DNA of 16,881 nucleotides from an uncultured Alistipes sp. (GTDB taxonomy: Bacteria; Bacteroidota; Bacteroidia; Bacteroidales; Rikenellaceae), in contig UROX01000041.1 in assembly GCA_900549685.1 (NCBI GenBank), forward strand, positions 1 to 16,881, in the 5' to 3' direction. Positions 6,387-15,056 of this stretch are shown here, piece after piece. The notes below the pieces were generated by a model. It did not search any database. It was not told where the DNA came from and saw only the letters and a program-made list of their open reading frames with translations. How positions within the stretch are numbered: the stretch's first letter is position 1; the number at the start of each line of letters is the position of its first letter. A program made the position numbers and the translations under genes.

Positions 6387-7472
6387 ATGTCAGACAATTC
6401 GATCCTTTCCCGTCTCGACGGGCTGAAAATAAAATACGAGGAGATCGGTCAGCAGATGACCGACCCCGAGGTGATCGCCGACATGAAGAAATTCGTGGCG
6501 CTCAACAAGGAATACAAGGAGCTCGGCCCGGTGGTCGAGGCCAGCGAAAAATACCGCACGGCCCTTGCTCACCTCGAGGAGGCCAAGGAGATACTCGCCA
6601 CCGAAAAGGACGACGAGTTGCGCGAGATGGCCCGCATGGAGGTCGCCGAACTGGAACCCGAGCTTACGCGCCTCGAGGAGGAGATCAAGCTGCTGCTCAT
6701 TCCTGCCGATCCGCAGGACGGCAAGAACGCCATTGTCGAGATCCGAGGCGGTACGGGCGGCGACGAAGCGGCGATCTTCGCCGGCGACCTGCTCCGGATG
6801 TACATGAAGTTCGTCGAGAAGCGGGGCTGGCGGTACGAGATCAACAGCGCCAGCGAGGGCAGCTCGGGCGGTTTCAAGGAGGTCGTGATGAAAGTGACCG
6901 GCGAAGGCGTCTACGGCGTGCTGAAATACGAGTCGGGCGTGCACCGCGTGCAGCGCGTGCCGCAGACCGAGACGCAGGGCCGCGTGCATACGTCGGCCGC
7001 GTCGGTGGCCGTGCTGCCCGAAGCCGAGGAGTTCGATCTGGAGATCAACATGAACGACGTGCGCAAGGATATTTTCTGCGCTTCGGGACCGGGCGGTCAG
7101 TCGGTCAATACGACCTATTCGGCCATCCGGCTCACCCACATTCCGACGGGTATCGTCGTGCAGTGCCAGGACCAGAAATCCCAGCTCAAGAACTTCGACA
7201 AGGCGTTCGAGGAACTGCGTACCCGTATCTACAACCTCGAATACCAGAAATATCTGGACGAGATCGCCGGCAAGCGCAAGACCATGGTCTCTACCGGCGA
7301 CCGCAGCGCTAAGATCCGGACCTACAACTATCCGCAGGGTCGCGTGACCGACCACCGCATCAACCTGACGCTCTACAACCTCGGGGCGGTGATGGACGGC
7401 GACATCCAGGAGATCATTGACAAGTTGCAGGTGGCCGAAAACGCCGAGCGTCTGCGTGCCAGCGAAGAATAA
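6387..7472 (+). CDS. prfA: Peptide chain release factor 1
   Basis: A 361-residue class I release factor that recognises UAA and UAG in the ribosomal A site and triggers peptidyl-tRNA hydrolysis. The catalytic loop GPGGQSVN has Gly-Gly-Gln at 236-238; its Gln is normally N5-methylated by PrmC. The codon-recognition tripeptide is P-Q-T (192-194, in RVPQTETQGR), the PxT form of RF1, not the SPF of RF2. Other family blocks are EIRGGTGGDEAAIF (118-131) and STGDRSAKIRTYNYPQGRVT. Length equals the usual 355-365. The ATG at 6387 starts the expected N-terminus; a longer frame upstream crosses the promoter and lacks homology. The gene is complete, with no programmed frameshift (a feature of RF2). pyrF follows after 51 bp and is probably co-transcribed. 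Confidence 0.97.
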   Translation: MSDNSILSRLDGLKIKYEEIGQQMTDPEVIADMKKFVALNKEYKELGPVVEASEKYRTALAHLEEAKEILATEKDDELREMARMEVAELEPELTRLEEEIKLLLIPADPQDGKNAIVEIRGGTGGDEAAIFAGDLLRMYMKFVEKRGWRYEINSASEGSSGGFKEVVMKVTGEGVYGVLKYESGVHRVQRVPQTETQGRVHTSAASVAVLPEAEEFDLEINMNDVRKDIFCASGPGGQSVNTTYSAIRLTHIPTGIVVQCQDQKSQLKNFDKAFEELRTRIYNLEYQKYLDEIAGKRKTMVSTGDRSAKIRTYNYPQGRVTDHRINLTLYNLGAVMDGDIQEIIDKLQVAENAERLRASEE

Positions 7473-7484
7473 GTAAGAACAGAC

Positions 7485-7506
7485 GTGCGGCGGACTTTCG
7501 CCGCAC
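7485..7506 (+). repeat. Inverted repeat between prfA and pyrF
   Basis: GTGCGGCG (7485-7492) and CGCCGCAC (7499-7506) form a perfect 8-bp stem with a 6-nt loop, in the 51-bp gap between prfA and pyrF. It is followed by an A/T-rich stretch but not by a T-run, so it is a weak terminator at best. It could be an mRNA-stabilising or processing hairpin. Confidence 0.55.
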
Positions 7507-7523
7507 CGGAAAATAATTTCACT

Positions 7524-8348
7524 ATGAACTCGCAAGAACTTTTCCAGCAGATCCGCAGCAAACGCAGTTTCCTGTGCGTGGGGCTGGATACCGATACCGA
7601 AAAACTTCCCCGGCACCTGCTCTCCGAGGACGATCCCGTTTTCGCCTTCAACCGGGCGATCGTCGATGCGACGGCGCCTTACGCCGTCTGCTATAAGCCG
7701 AACCTCGCCTTCTACGAAGAGAACGGAGCGAAAGGCTGGATCGCTTTCGAAAAGACGGTCCGCTACATCCGGGAGCGGTATCCCGAGATATTTATCATCG
7801 CCGACGCCAAACGGGGCGACATCGGTAATACGTCGAAGATGTACGCCCGTGCGTTTTTCTCGCAGAATCTGGTCGATGCCGTAACGCTTTCTCCGTATAT
7901 GGGGCGCGATACGGTCGAACCTTTCCTCGGTTACGAAGGCAAGTGGGCCGTCATTCTCGCGCTGACGTCCAATCCCAGCGCGGCCGATTTCGAAATGCTG
8001 CCGCTCGAAGACGGCGGCCGTCTGTACGAAAAGGTCATCGACACGTCGAGCCAGTGGGGAACCGTCGATAACACGATGTATGTCGTGGGTGCCACGCAGG
8101 CCCGTATGCTCGGCGGTATCCGGCAGCTCGTTCCCGATCATTTCCTGTTGGTCCCCGGCGTGGGGGCGCAGGGCGGCAGCCTCGAAGAGGTGGCCCGCTA
8201 CGGCATGAACCGCCGGTGCGGCCTGCTGGTCAATTCCTCGCGCGGAATCATCTACGCCGACTCGTCGGAACGTTTCGCCGAGACGGCTGCGGCCAAAGCC
8301 CGGGAACTGGCTTCGCAGATGGCCGGACTGCTCGAAAAATACCTGTAA
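7524..8348 (+). CDS. pyrF: Orotidine 5'-phosphate decarboxylase (type 2 family)
   Basis: A 274-residue OMP decarboxylase that converts orotidine 5'-phosphate to UMP, the last step of de novo pyrimidine synthesis. The catalytic Asp-Lys-rich motif is seen as IIADAKRGDIGNTSK (residues 91-105, Lys96), preceded by FLCVGLDTD (16-24) and by CYKPNLAFYE (56-65), the type 2 form of the substrate-binding strand. Near the C-terminus VVGATQARML and LLVPGVGAQGG form the phosphate-binding region. The length and these motifs place it in the longer family common in actinobacteria and Bacteroidota, not the ~230-residue E. coli type. The ATG at 7524 was preferred over an in-frame GTG at 7485, which lies inside a hairpin and adds no homologous residues. 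A strong terminator follows 22 bp after the stop. Confidence 0.95.
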   Translation: MNSQELFQQIRSKRSFLCVGLDTDTEKLPRHLLSEDDPVFAFNRAIVDATAPYAVCYKPNLAFYEENGAKGWIAFEKTVRYIRERYPEIFIIADAKRGDIGNTSKMYARAFFSQNLVDAVTLSPYMGRDTVEPFLGYEGKWAVILALTSNPSAADFEMLPLEDGGRLYEKVIDTSSQWGTVDNTMYVVGATQARMLGGIRQLVPDHFLLVPGVGAQGGSLEEVARYGMNRRCGLLVNSSRGIIYADSSERFAETAAAKARELASQMAGLLEKYL

Positions 8349-8370
8349 AGGATCGTCTTATACGAACAAA

Positions 8371-8400
8371 GGGCGGATTTGCGGAATCCGCCCTTTTTTT
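8371..8400 (+). terminator. Rho-independent terminator after pyrF
   Basis: GGGCGGAT (8371-8378) and ATCCGCCC (8386-8393) form a perfect 8-bp GC-rich stem with a 7-nt loop, followed by seven T. It ends the prfA-pyrF unit and separates it from the aspA promoter. Confidence 0.93.
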
Positions 8401-8435
8401 GTGTTTTGCTCGGAACAATATGTCGTTCGATTTTT

Positions 8436-8443
8436 TATATTTG
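8436..8443 (+). promoter_or_regulatory. Bacteroidota-type -7 box of aspA
   Basis: TATATTTG matches TAnnTTTG and lies 23 bp before the aspA ATG in a strongly A/T-rich segment. Transcription should start near 8449, within or just before a palindrome, giving a very short leader of about 18 nt. Confidence 0.65.
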
Positions 8444-8466
8444 TAACGATAATAACGTTATTTGTT

Positions 8467-8467
<1 letters not shown>
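8444..8467. promoter_or_regulatory. Palindrome at the aspA transcription start, possible operator
   Basis: AATAACGTTATT (8451-8462) is a perfect 12-bp palindrome, flanked by TAAC (8444-8447) and GTTA (8464-8467), which extends the dyad imperfectly. It sits between the -7 box and the ATG. Its position would suit repressor binding, but no regulator is identified and the site is inferred from symmetry alone. Confidence 0.35.
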
Positions 8468-9900
<1,433 letters not shown>

Positions 9901-10111
9901 AGCCTCCTGTTCGGGGGGCGCTTCCGTGCGGAGCTGTCTCGGTCGCAGAGGGGACGATCTTGCGTGCGTCCGGCGCGAAAATGCGGGATTCGGTATGCGA
10001 ATTCCGGCATGTGTCGTACTATCCGCTCCGTTTTTCCGTTCTTCATACGAAAATAGGTGGAAGACAGTCCGCCGCGGTACGAAAATCGTCGGCGGGTCCC
10101 GATTATTTTAT
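9901..10111. other. Intergenic region between aspA and relA
   Basis: No gene is supported in this 210-bp stretch. Two structures are visible: an imperfect 12-bp hairpin (9981-10010; core GGGATTCG/CGAATTCC with one G-T pair and one bulge) without a T-run, and CCGCCG/CGGCGG (10069-10074 with 10090-10095) just ahead of the relA -7 box. The 9-mer TACGAAAAT occurs twice near 10047 and 10078. Confidence 0.5.
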
Positions 10112-10119
10112 TACCTTTA
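10112..10119 (+). promoter_or_regulatory. Probable -7 box of the relA-xseAB operon
   Basis: TACCTTTA matches TAnnTTTG in all but the last position and lies in ATTACCTTT, also found at the rnpB and prfA promoters. It is 22 bp upstream of the relA ATG, so the leader would be very short. AGGAG (10136-10140) is only 1 nt from the ATG, too close for a normal Shine-Dalgarno; Bacteroidota often do without one. Confidence 0.5.
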
Positions 10120-10141
10120 ACCCGTTAAATCGGACAGGAGC

Positions 10142-12322
10142 ATGGAAGAGAACGAGAGGGAGATCGATCTGGCGCCGGAGTATTACCGGCCTTTTCTGGA
10201 TGTGGCACGATCCATATTCGACGAGGAGACATACGAAACGGTGTGCGAAGTGTTGTGGCTGGCCGCCGACCGGCTCAAGGGAATGACCCGTCACGACGGG
10301 ACTCCTTTCATCGTCCACTCGATCAATACGGCGACAATCGTCATCCGCGAAGTGGGACTCGGCCGCAACTCGACCATTTCGACGTTGCTGCACGATGTGG
10401 TCCGTTTGCAGCTGATGGACGTCCATCGCATCGGAAGCCGTTTCGGCCAGCAGTGCGTGGGCATTCTTCAGGGACTGTGCAACATTTCGGACGTGGATCC
10501 CAAGGTGGCCAACGACCAGATCGACAATTTCCGCGAACTGATCGTCTCGTACTCGACCGATCCGCGGGTGATTCTCATCAAACTGGCCGACCGGCTCGAG
10601 GTGATGCGTGCGCTGGATATGTTCCCGGCCGAGAAGATCGCGAAAAAATCGTGGGAGAGTCTGAACCTCTATGCCCAGATCGCCCACAAGCTGGGGCTGT
10701 ACAACATCAAGTCCGAACTGGAGGATATTGCGCTCAAATACCTCGAACCCAAGGATTACAACTATATTTCCAGACGTCTGGCCGACTCGGCTTCCGAACG
10801 CGAGGAGTTCATCCGCGAGTTCGTGCGCCCCATCGAGGAGAAGATGCGGCAGCACGGTATCCGCTATCACCTCAAGAGCCGCACCAAGTCGATCTATTCG
10901 ATCTGGCGCAAGATGAAACGGATGCGTATCGGTTTCGACGAGGTCTACGACCTGTTCGCCATCCGGATCGTTATCGACTGTCCTCAGGAGCAGGAAAAGG
11001 CCCAGTGCTGGGGCATCTATTCGATTGTCACCGACTTCTATACGCCCAACCCCGACCGTATGCGCGACTGGATTTCGATTCCGAAGTCCAACGGCTACGA
11101 GTCGTTGCACACGACTGTCGTGACCGATACGGGACGATGGGTGGAGATACAGATCCGCAGCGAGCGGATGGACGAGATCGCCGAACGGGGCGTGGCTGCC
11201 CACTGGCGCTACAAGGGGATCAAAGGCGGCGGAATGGGAACCGAGGAGTGGTTCACCAAGCTGCGCGAGATCATGGAGACGACCCAGACCCAGTCGCTGG
11301 CCGAGAAGTTCGACGCCAAACTCTCTTCGGGCGAAGTGTTCGTCTTCACGCCCAACGGCGACCTGCGCAAGCTGACCGAGGGGGCGACGGTGCTCGATTT
11401 CGCGTTCGACATCCATTCCAACCTCGGCATGAGCTGCGTGGGCGGACGGGTCAATCATCGTAACGTTTCGTTCCGCGAGACGCTCAAGAACGGCGACATC
11501 GTCGAGATTCTGACCTCCAAATCGCAGCGGCCCAAAGCCGACTGGCTCAATATCGTCACCACGAGCAAGGCCCGCAACAAGATCAAGGCCTACATGCGCG
11601 AGGAACAGGCCAAGGCCGCCAGTCTGGGGCGCGAGGAACTCGAGCGGAAGATCAAGAACTGGAAGCTGCCTGTGACGATGGACGATGCCGTCGTGGTGCT
11701 CTGCAAATATTACAAGCTGAAAACCGGCACCGAGTTGTACGGACAGATCGCCCAGCAGAAGATCGTGCTGGCCGACATCAAGGATATTCTGACGCGCTAC
11801 CTGAACGACGATCTGGTCGAACGGCCCGTGCGCGAGGTCCCCGTGTCGAAAGCGGCGGCCGGACCCGACGACGCGCTGATTATCGACGAATCGTTGAGCA
11901 ACATCGAGTATAAGCTGGCCAAGTGCTGCAACCCGATTTTCGGAGATGAGATTTTCGGATTCACGACGATCAACAGCGGCATCACGATCCACCGCCACGA
12001 CTGTCCCAACGCGCTCCGCCTCCGCGAACGTTATCCCTACCGCATTCTGCCCGCCCGCTGGCAGAACGACGGGGCCAAAGGGGCGTTCCGGGCGACGGTC
12101 CGCGTACAGGCCGACGATACGACCGGCATGGTCAATAAGATTGCGGAGGTCATCAACCGCGACATGAAGATCAACATCCGTTCGATGAGCCTCAACTCTT
12201 CGGGCGGCGTGCTGGCCGGACTCATCAACATCGAAGTGACGAGCACGCAGGTCGTCGATGCCGTGATTCATTCGCTCATGCGCATCAAAGGCGTCCAGCG
12301 CGTGTTCCGGGTCAATAACTAA
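10142..12322 (+). CDS. relA: Long RelA/SpoT homologue, (p)ppGpp synthetase with degenerate hydrolase site
   Basis: A 726-residue long RSH protein, predicted to make (p)ppGpp from GTP/GDP and ATP in the stringent response, working on stalled ribosomes. Domains in order: pseudo-hydrolase HD (about 25-190), synthetase (about 230-370), TGS (about 399-460), helical region, Cys/His zinc-finger-like motif (Cys595, Cys596, His617, Cys621) and ACT (about 651-726). Synthetase blocks are intact: FDEVYDLFAIRIVID, WISIPKSNGYESLHTTV and VEIQIRSERMDEIAERG, then VAAHWRYK. In the HD domain the metal ligands remain (His59, His84-Asp85, Asp150). However, the catalytic Glu-Asp of the usual HDVVED is replaced by Arg88-Leu89, and the usual RLHNMR reads RLEVMR. 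I infer synthesis without hydrolysis, so a second RSH (SpoT) should exist elsewhere. First gene of a four-gene unit; xseA follows after 12 bp. Confidence 0.93.
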   Translation: MEENEREIDLAPEYYRPFLDVARSIFDEETYETVCEVLWLAADRLKGMTRHDGTPFIVHSINTATIVIREVGLGRNSTISTLLHDVVRLQLMDVHRIGSRFGQQCVGILQGLCNISDVDPKVANDQIDNFRELIVSYSTDPRVILIKLADRLEVMRALDMFPAEKIAKKSWESLNLYAQIAHKLGLYNIKSELEDIALKYLEPKDYNYISRRLADSASEREEFIREFVRPIEEKMRQHGIRYHLKSRTKSIYSIWRKMKRMRIGFDEVYDLFAIRIVIDCPQEQEKAQCWGIYSIVTDFYTPNPDRMRDWISIPKSNGYESLHTTVVTDTGRWVEIQIRSERMDEIAERGVAAHWRYKGIKGGGMGTEEWFTKLREIMETTQTQSLAEKFDAKLSSGEVFVFTPNGDLRKLTEGATVLDFAFDIHSNLGMSCVGGRVNHRNVSFRETLKNGDIVEILTSKSQRPKADWLNIVTTSKARNKIKAYMREEQAKAASLGREELERKIKNWKLPVTMDDAVVVLCKYYKLKTGTELYGQIAQQKIVLADIKDILTRYLNDDLVERPVREVPVSKAAAGPDDALIIDESLSNIEYKLAKCCNPIFGDEIFGFTTINSGITIHRHDCPNALRLRERYPYRILPARWQNDGAKGAFRATVRVQADDTTGMVNKIAEVINRDMKINIRSMSLNSSGGVLAGLINIEVTSTQVVDAVIHSLMRIKGVQRVFRVNN

Positions 12323-12334
12323 CCGTTTGTCCGA

Positions 12335-13705
12335 ATGCCGAATTCCGTCACATTGAGCCAGCTCCAGTCGCTGATCCGTCAGGGCATCGACCGGGCACAT
12401 CCGCTGCCCTACTGGGTGACGGCCGAGATCAGCGAACTGAAGGTCAATTATTCGGGCCATTGCTACTTGGAACTCGTCGAGAAGGGCGGCGAGAACCATG
12501 TGCCCCGGGCCAAGGCCAATGCCGTGATCTGGCGGACCGACTACCGGATGATCGCTTCCTATTTCAGCGCGGCCACCGGCGGGCAGTCGCTCTCGGCGGG
12601 ACTCAAGGTGCTGGTCCGCGTGACGGTTACCTACCACGAACTCTACGGCCTTTCGTTTCGTATTACCGACATCGATCCCGCCTATACGTTGGGCGATATG
12701 GCTCGGCAGCGGCGGCAGACGGTCGAGCGTCTGCAACAGGACGGCGTTTTCGACATGAACCGCGAGTTGCCCCAGCCCGAAGTCATGCAGCGTCTGGCTG
12801 TCGTCTCGTCGCGTCATGCCGCCGGTTACCGGGATTTTATGAAGGAACTTTCGGCGAGTCCGTACCGGTTCGACGTGACGTTTTTCGATGCGTTCATGCA
12901 GGGGGAGGGAGCCGAAAGTTCGATTGTCGAAGCGCTGGAGGCCGCGGCCGATCGGGCGGACGAGTTCGATGCGCTGGTACTGATCCGGGGCGGGGGATCG
13001 CAGAGCGATCTGGGATGTTTCGACAGCTATCGCTTGTGTTATTTTCTGGCGCAGTTTCCCCTGCCGGTGCTTTCGGGCATCGGTCACGACAAGGACCGAA
13101 GCGTAGCCGATCTGGTGGCCGCCGTACCGCTCAAGACGCCTACGGCCGTGGCCGTTTACCTCAAGAACGAGGCGGCCGAGTTCGAGGCGCACCTCGATTC
13201 GCTGTCCGACGAGCTTTCGGCATGGTGTTCGGGGATGCTCGACGAACAGAAGACACGCCTCAAGGAGAGCGCTTACCGGCTCGGGCAGACGGCTTCGGAC
13301 ATGGTTCACGGCCTGTCGCTGCGGCTCGGACAGATCGGCGGGCAGCTGCGTGCCTCGGCTTCTCAGACGGTGCACAGCGGAAGCGAACGCCTGTCGTCGT
13401 TGTCGGCCCGGCTCCGTCAGTCGGTCCGTTTCGGCGTGGCGGGAGGTGAGGCCCGATTGGACAATTTGCGCACGATGCTGCGTCATCGCAGCGAGAACTG
13501 CCTGTTATCCCGCACAAAAGAATTATCTTTGCTGGGCGATCTGGTCTCCACGCACGATCCGCGCCGCATACTGGACCGGGGATTCGCGCTCGTACGCAGC
13601 CGGGGAAAGGCTCTCTCCGATCCGGATTCGCTCCGTGGGGGCGACCGGCTGGAGATTGTGACGGCCCGGCGTACGATAGAGGCCGAGGTGGTAAAGGTCA
13701 AGTGA
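12335..13705 (+). CDS. xseA: Exodeoxyribonuclease VII large subunit
   Basis: A 456-residue XseA, the catalytic subunit of exonuclease VII, which degrades single-stranded DNA from either end to acid-soluble oligonucleotides in repair and recombination. The N-terminal OB fold is visible (YWVTAEISELKVNYSGHCYL to SFRITDIDPAYTLGD, about residues 26-120). The catalytic domain has LAVVSSRHAAGYRDF, LIRGGGSQSDLGCFD (216-230, normally GRGGGS) and LSGIGHDKDRSVADLVA, followed by KTPTAVA. The C-terminal part is long, helical and Arg/Gln/Ser-rich, as expected for the coiled-coil stalk that binds several XseB subunits. Length is typical. The ATG at 12335 is 12 bp after the relA stop, and xseB starts 1 bp after the xseA stop. 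Confidence 0.95.
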   Translation: MPNSVTLSQLQSLIRQGIDRAHPLPYWVTAEISELKVNYSGHCYLELVEKGGENHVPRAKANAVIWRTDYRMIASYFSAATGGQSLSAGLKVLVRVTVTYHELYGLSFRITDIDPAYTLGDMARQRRQTVERLQQDGVFDMNRELPQPEVMQRLAVVSSRHAAGYRDFMKELSASPYRFDVTFFDAFMQGEGAESSIVEALEAAADRADEFDALVLIRGGGSQSDLGCFDSYRLCYFLAQFPLPVLSGIGHDKDRSVADLVAAVPLKTPTAVAVYLKNEAAEFEAHLDSLSDELSAWCSGMLDEQKTRLKESAYRLGQTASDMVHGLSLRLGQIGGQLRASASQTVHSGSERLSSLSARLRQSVRFGVAGGEARLDNLRTMLRHRSENCLLSRTKELSLLGDLVSTHDPRRILDRGFALVRSRGKALSDPDSLRGGDRLEIVTARRTIEAEVVKVK

Positions 13706-13706
13706 T

Positions 13707-13901
13707 ATGGAAAAAAAGAAGATAACCTACAAACAGGCCATCGAGGAGGTCGAACAGATTCTCGAACGGTTCAACGGCGAGCAGATGGATGTGGACGAAC
13801 TGGGTGCTCAGGTGAAACGGGCCGCCGATCTGATCCGTCTGTGCAAGGAAAAACTGCGCAAGGCCGAACAGGAAGTGGCCGAGGCGCTCAAAGAAGAATA
13901 A
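13707..13901 (+). CDS. xseB: Exodeoxyribonuclease VII small subunit
   Basis: A 64-residue XseB, the small helical subunit that coats the XseA stalk. The family signature is clear: ITYKQAIEEVEQILERF at the N-terminus and the central DELGAQVKRAADLIRLCKEK, continuing into KLRKAEQEVAEAL. It is charged and almost entirely helical, with no further domain. It starts 1 bp after the xseA TGA, so translation is probably coupled and stoichiometry set by the shared message. The methyltransferase gene begins 7 bp after its stop. Confidence 0.93.
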   Translation: MEKKKITYKQAIEEVEQILERFNGEQMDVDELGAQVKRAADLIRLCKEKLRKAEQEVAEALKEE

Positions 13902-13908
13902 GCCGCCC

Positions 13909-14673
13909 ATGAAAAAGCTCATACGTTTCGTGTTGCGGCATGTGCCGCGCAAGTATATCCAGCGGGTGGTGCATTTCTGTACGCCCGTCATGGGACTGAT
14001 GTATGCGGGCCGTGGCGTCGAATGTCCCGTCTGCGGAAGCCGTTACCGGAAATTCATGCCCTACGGGTATGTCGCTCCCCGCGAGAATGCGCTCTGTCCG
14101 CATTGTCTGGCGTTGGAGCGCCATCGCCTCCTGTGGCTCTTCCTGCAGAACGAGACGGATTTCTTCGAAGCGCCCGCCCGTCTGCTGCACGTGGCGCCCG
14201 AGTATTGTTTTATCCGGCGCTTCGGGCGTCTGCCCCGCCTCGACTATGTGACGGCCGATCTGGAATCCCCGTTGGCCGACGTCAAGATGGATATCCAACA
14301 CATCCCGTTTGCCGACGGCGAGTTCGACATTATTTTCTGCAACCATATTCTCGAACACGTCGAGGACGACCGCCTGGCCATGCGTGAGATGTACCGGGTG
14401 ATGCGTCCGGGCGGGTGGGGGATCATGCTTTCGCCCGTCAATCCGGCCCGCGAGACGACCTACGAAGACCCGACGATCACCGATCCCGTCGAGCGGGAGG
14501 CGCATTTCGGCCAGAAAGACCACTTGCGCGATTATGGTCTCGACTACGGAAAGCGCCTCGCCGAAGCCGGTTTCGAAGTCGATGAAATCGACTACATCCG
14601 CTACCTCGATCCCGAGGCGGCCAAACTCTACGGCCTCCGTTCCGAAATCGTATACCGGGTCCGCAAGGCCTGA
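13909..14673 (+). CDS. SAM-dependent methyltransferase with N-terminal Cys4 zinc-like motif
   Basis: A 254-residue protein of unknown substrate. The N-terminal part has two CxxC pairs, CPVCG (Cys39, Cys42) and CPHC (Cys63, Cys66), separated by a basic-aromatic stretch and followed by LALERHRLLWLFL; this resembles a small zinc ribbon. The C-terminal part (about 90-254) is a Methyltransf_11-type Rossmann fold: RLLHVAPEYCF in place of the usual DxGxG motif I, YVTADLES (motif II), FDIIFCNHILEHVEDD (motif IV region) and MYRVMRPGGWGIM (motif V). The enzymatic class is recognised; the target is not. It lies 7 bp after xseB and before a terminator, so it is the last gene of the relA-xseA-xseB unit, which hints at nucleic-acid or translation-related work without proving it. 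Confidence 0.8.
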   Translation: MKKLIRFVLRHVPRKYIQRVVHFCTPVMGLMYAGRGVECPVCGSRYRKFMPYGYVAPRENALCPHCLALERHRLLWLFLQNETDFFEAPARLLHVAPEYCFIRRFGRLPRLDYVTADLESPLADVKMDIQHIPFADGEFDIIFCNHILEHVEDDRLAMREMYRVMRPGGWGIMLSPVNPARETTYEDPTITDPVEREAHFGQKDHLRDYGLDYGKRLAEAGFEVDEIDYIRYLDPEAAKLYGLRSEIVYRVRKA

Positions 14674-14674
14674 T

Positions 14675-14715
14675 ACCGGGATGCCCGGCCCGGGACGTCG
14701 TTCCCGGTTTCTTTT
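14675..14715 (+). terminator. Terminator of the relA-xseAB-methyltransferase unit
   Basis: CCGGGA (14690-14695) and TCCCGG (14702-14707) form a 6-bp GC-rich stem with a 6-nt loop, followed by TTTCTTTT. An alternative outer pairing uses ACCGGGA (14675-14681) with TCCCGGT (14702-14708). It starts immediately after the methyltransferase stop. Confidence 0.8.
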
Positions 14716-15029
14716 ATGTCGTGTCGTCGGAACAGTCGGTCTTTGTCTCGATTCTTTGCTCCGGGGCGCTTATATCGCCGTATATCGCTCTCCTGTCGCA
14801 GTCGCGATTCGGACCTGTATTCCGGGGCGTGTGCGTAAAGCGTTTGCGGGCGATGTCCGGATTTGACCGTTCTGAGACCGCTGTTCTTCTGTCCTGTCGC
14901 TATCGTTTGCGGCTGTAAGTCGGATTTCGGCACGGTCTCTCGTTCGGACTTTCCGTCTCGGAGGCAATCGACACGGCGATTCTGAAAGTATTTTGAGAGA
15001 TCGTATTCCGATATTTCGTCGATATGGGC
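14716..15029. other. Gene-free stretch ahead of the alcohol dehydrogenase
   Basis: About 310 bp with no supported gene. Short open frames here lack homology and cross into neighbours. No tRNA, riboswitch or strong hairpin was recognised. It becomes A/T-richer towards the promoter at 15030. Confidence 0.6.
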
Positions 15030-15037
15030 TAAATTTG
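15030..15037 (+). promoter_or_regulatory. Bacteroidota-type -7 box of the alcohol dehydrogenase
   Basis: TAAATTTG matches TAnnTTTG and lies 19 bp upstream of the ATG at 15057, implying a leader of only about 12-15 nt. No clear -33 box was found. Confidence 0.55.
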
Positions 15038-15056
15038 TCGAAAAACAGATTCTTCC

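Noticed and set aside
6390..8141. A minus-strand open frame of 583 codons antisense to prfA and pyrF
   Set aside because: Same reason: it mirrors the codon pattern of prfA and pyrF, whose motifs are unmistakable.
8401..8466. An upstream in-frame start for aspA at 8401
   Set aside because: It would begin immediately after the pyrF terminator T-run and upstream of the -7 box; the added residues are hydrophobic, A/T-driven and not part of aspartase.
10047..10086. TACGAAAAT direct repeat ahead of relA considered as a CRISPR or iteron-like array
   Set aside because: Only two copies, 9 bases long, in a short A/T-containing stretch; no array structure or associated genes.
10103..13486. A minus-strand open frame of 1127 codons antisense to relA and xseA
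   Set aside because: It lies opposite two clearly recognised genes, has no domain of its own, is rich in His/Arg/Gly as expected from the reverse complement of GC-rich coding DNA, and has no promoter.
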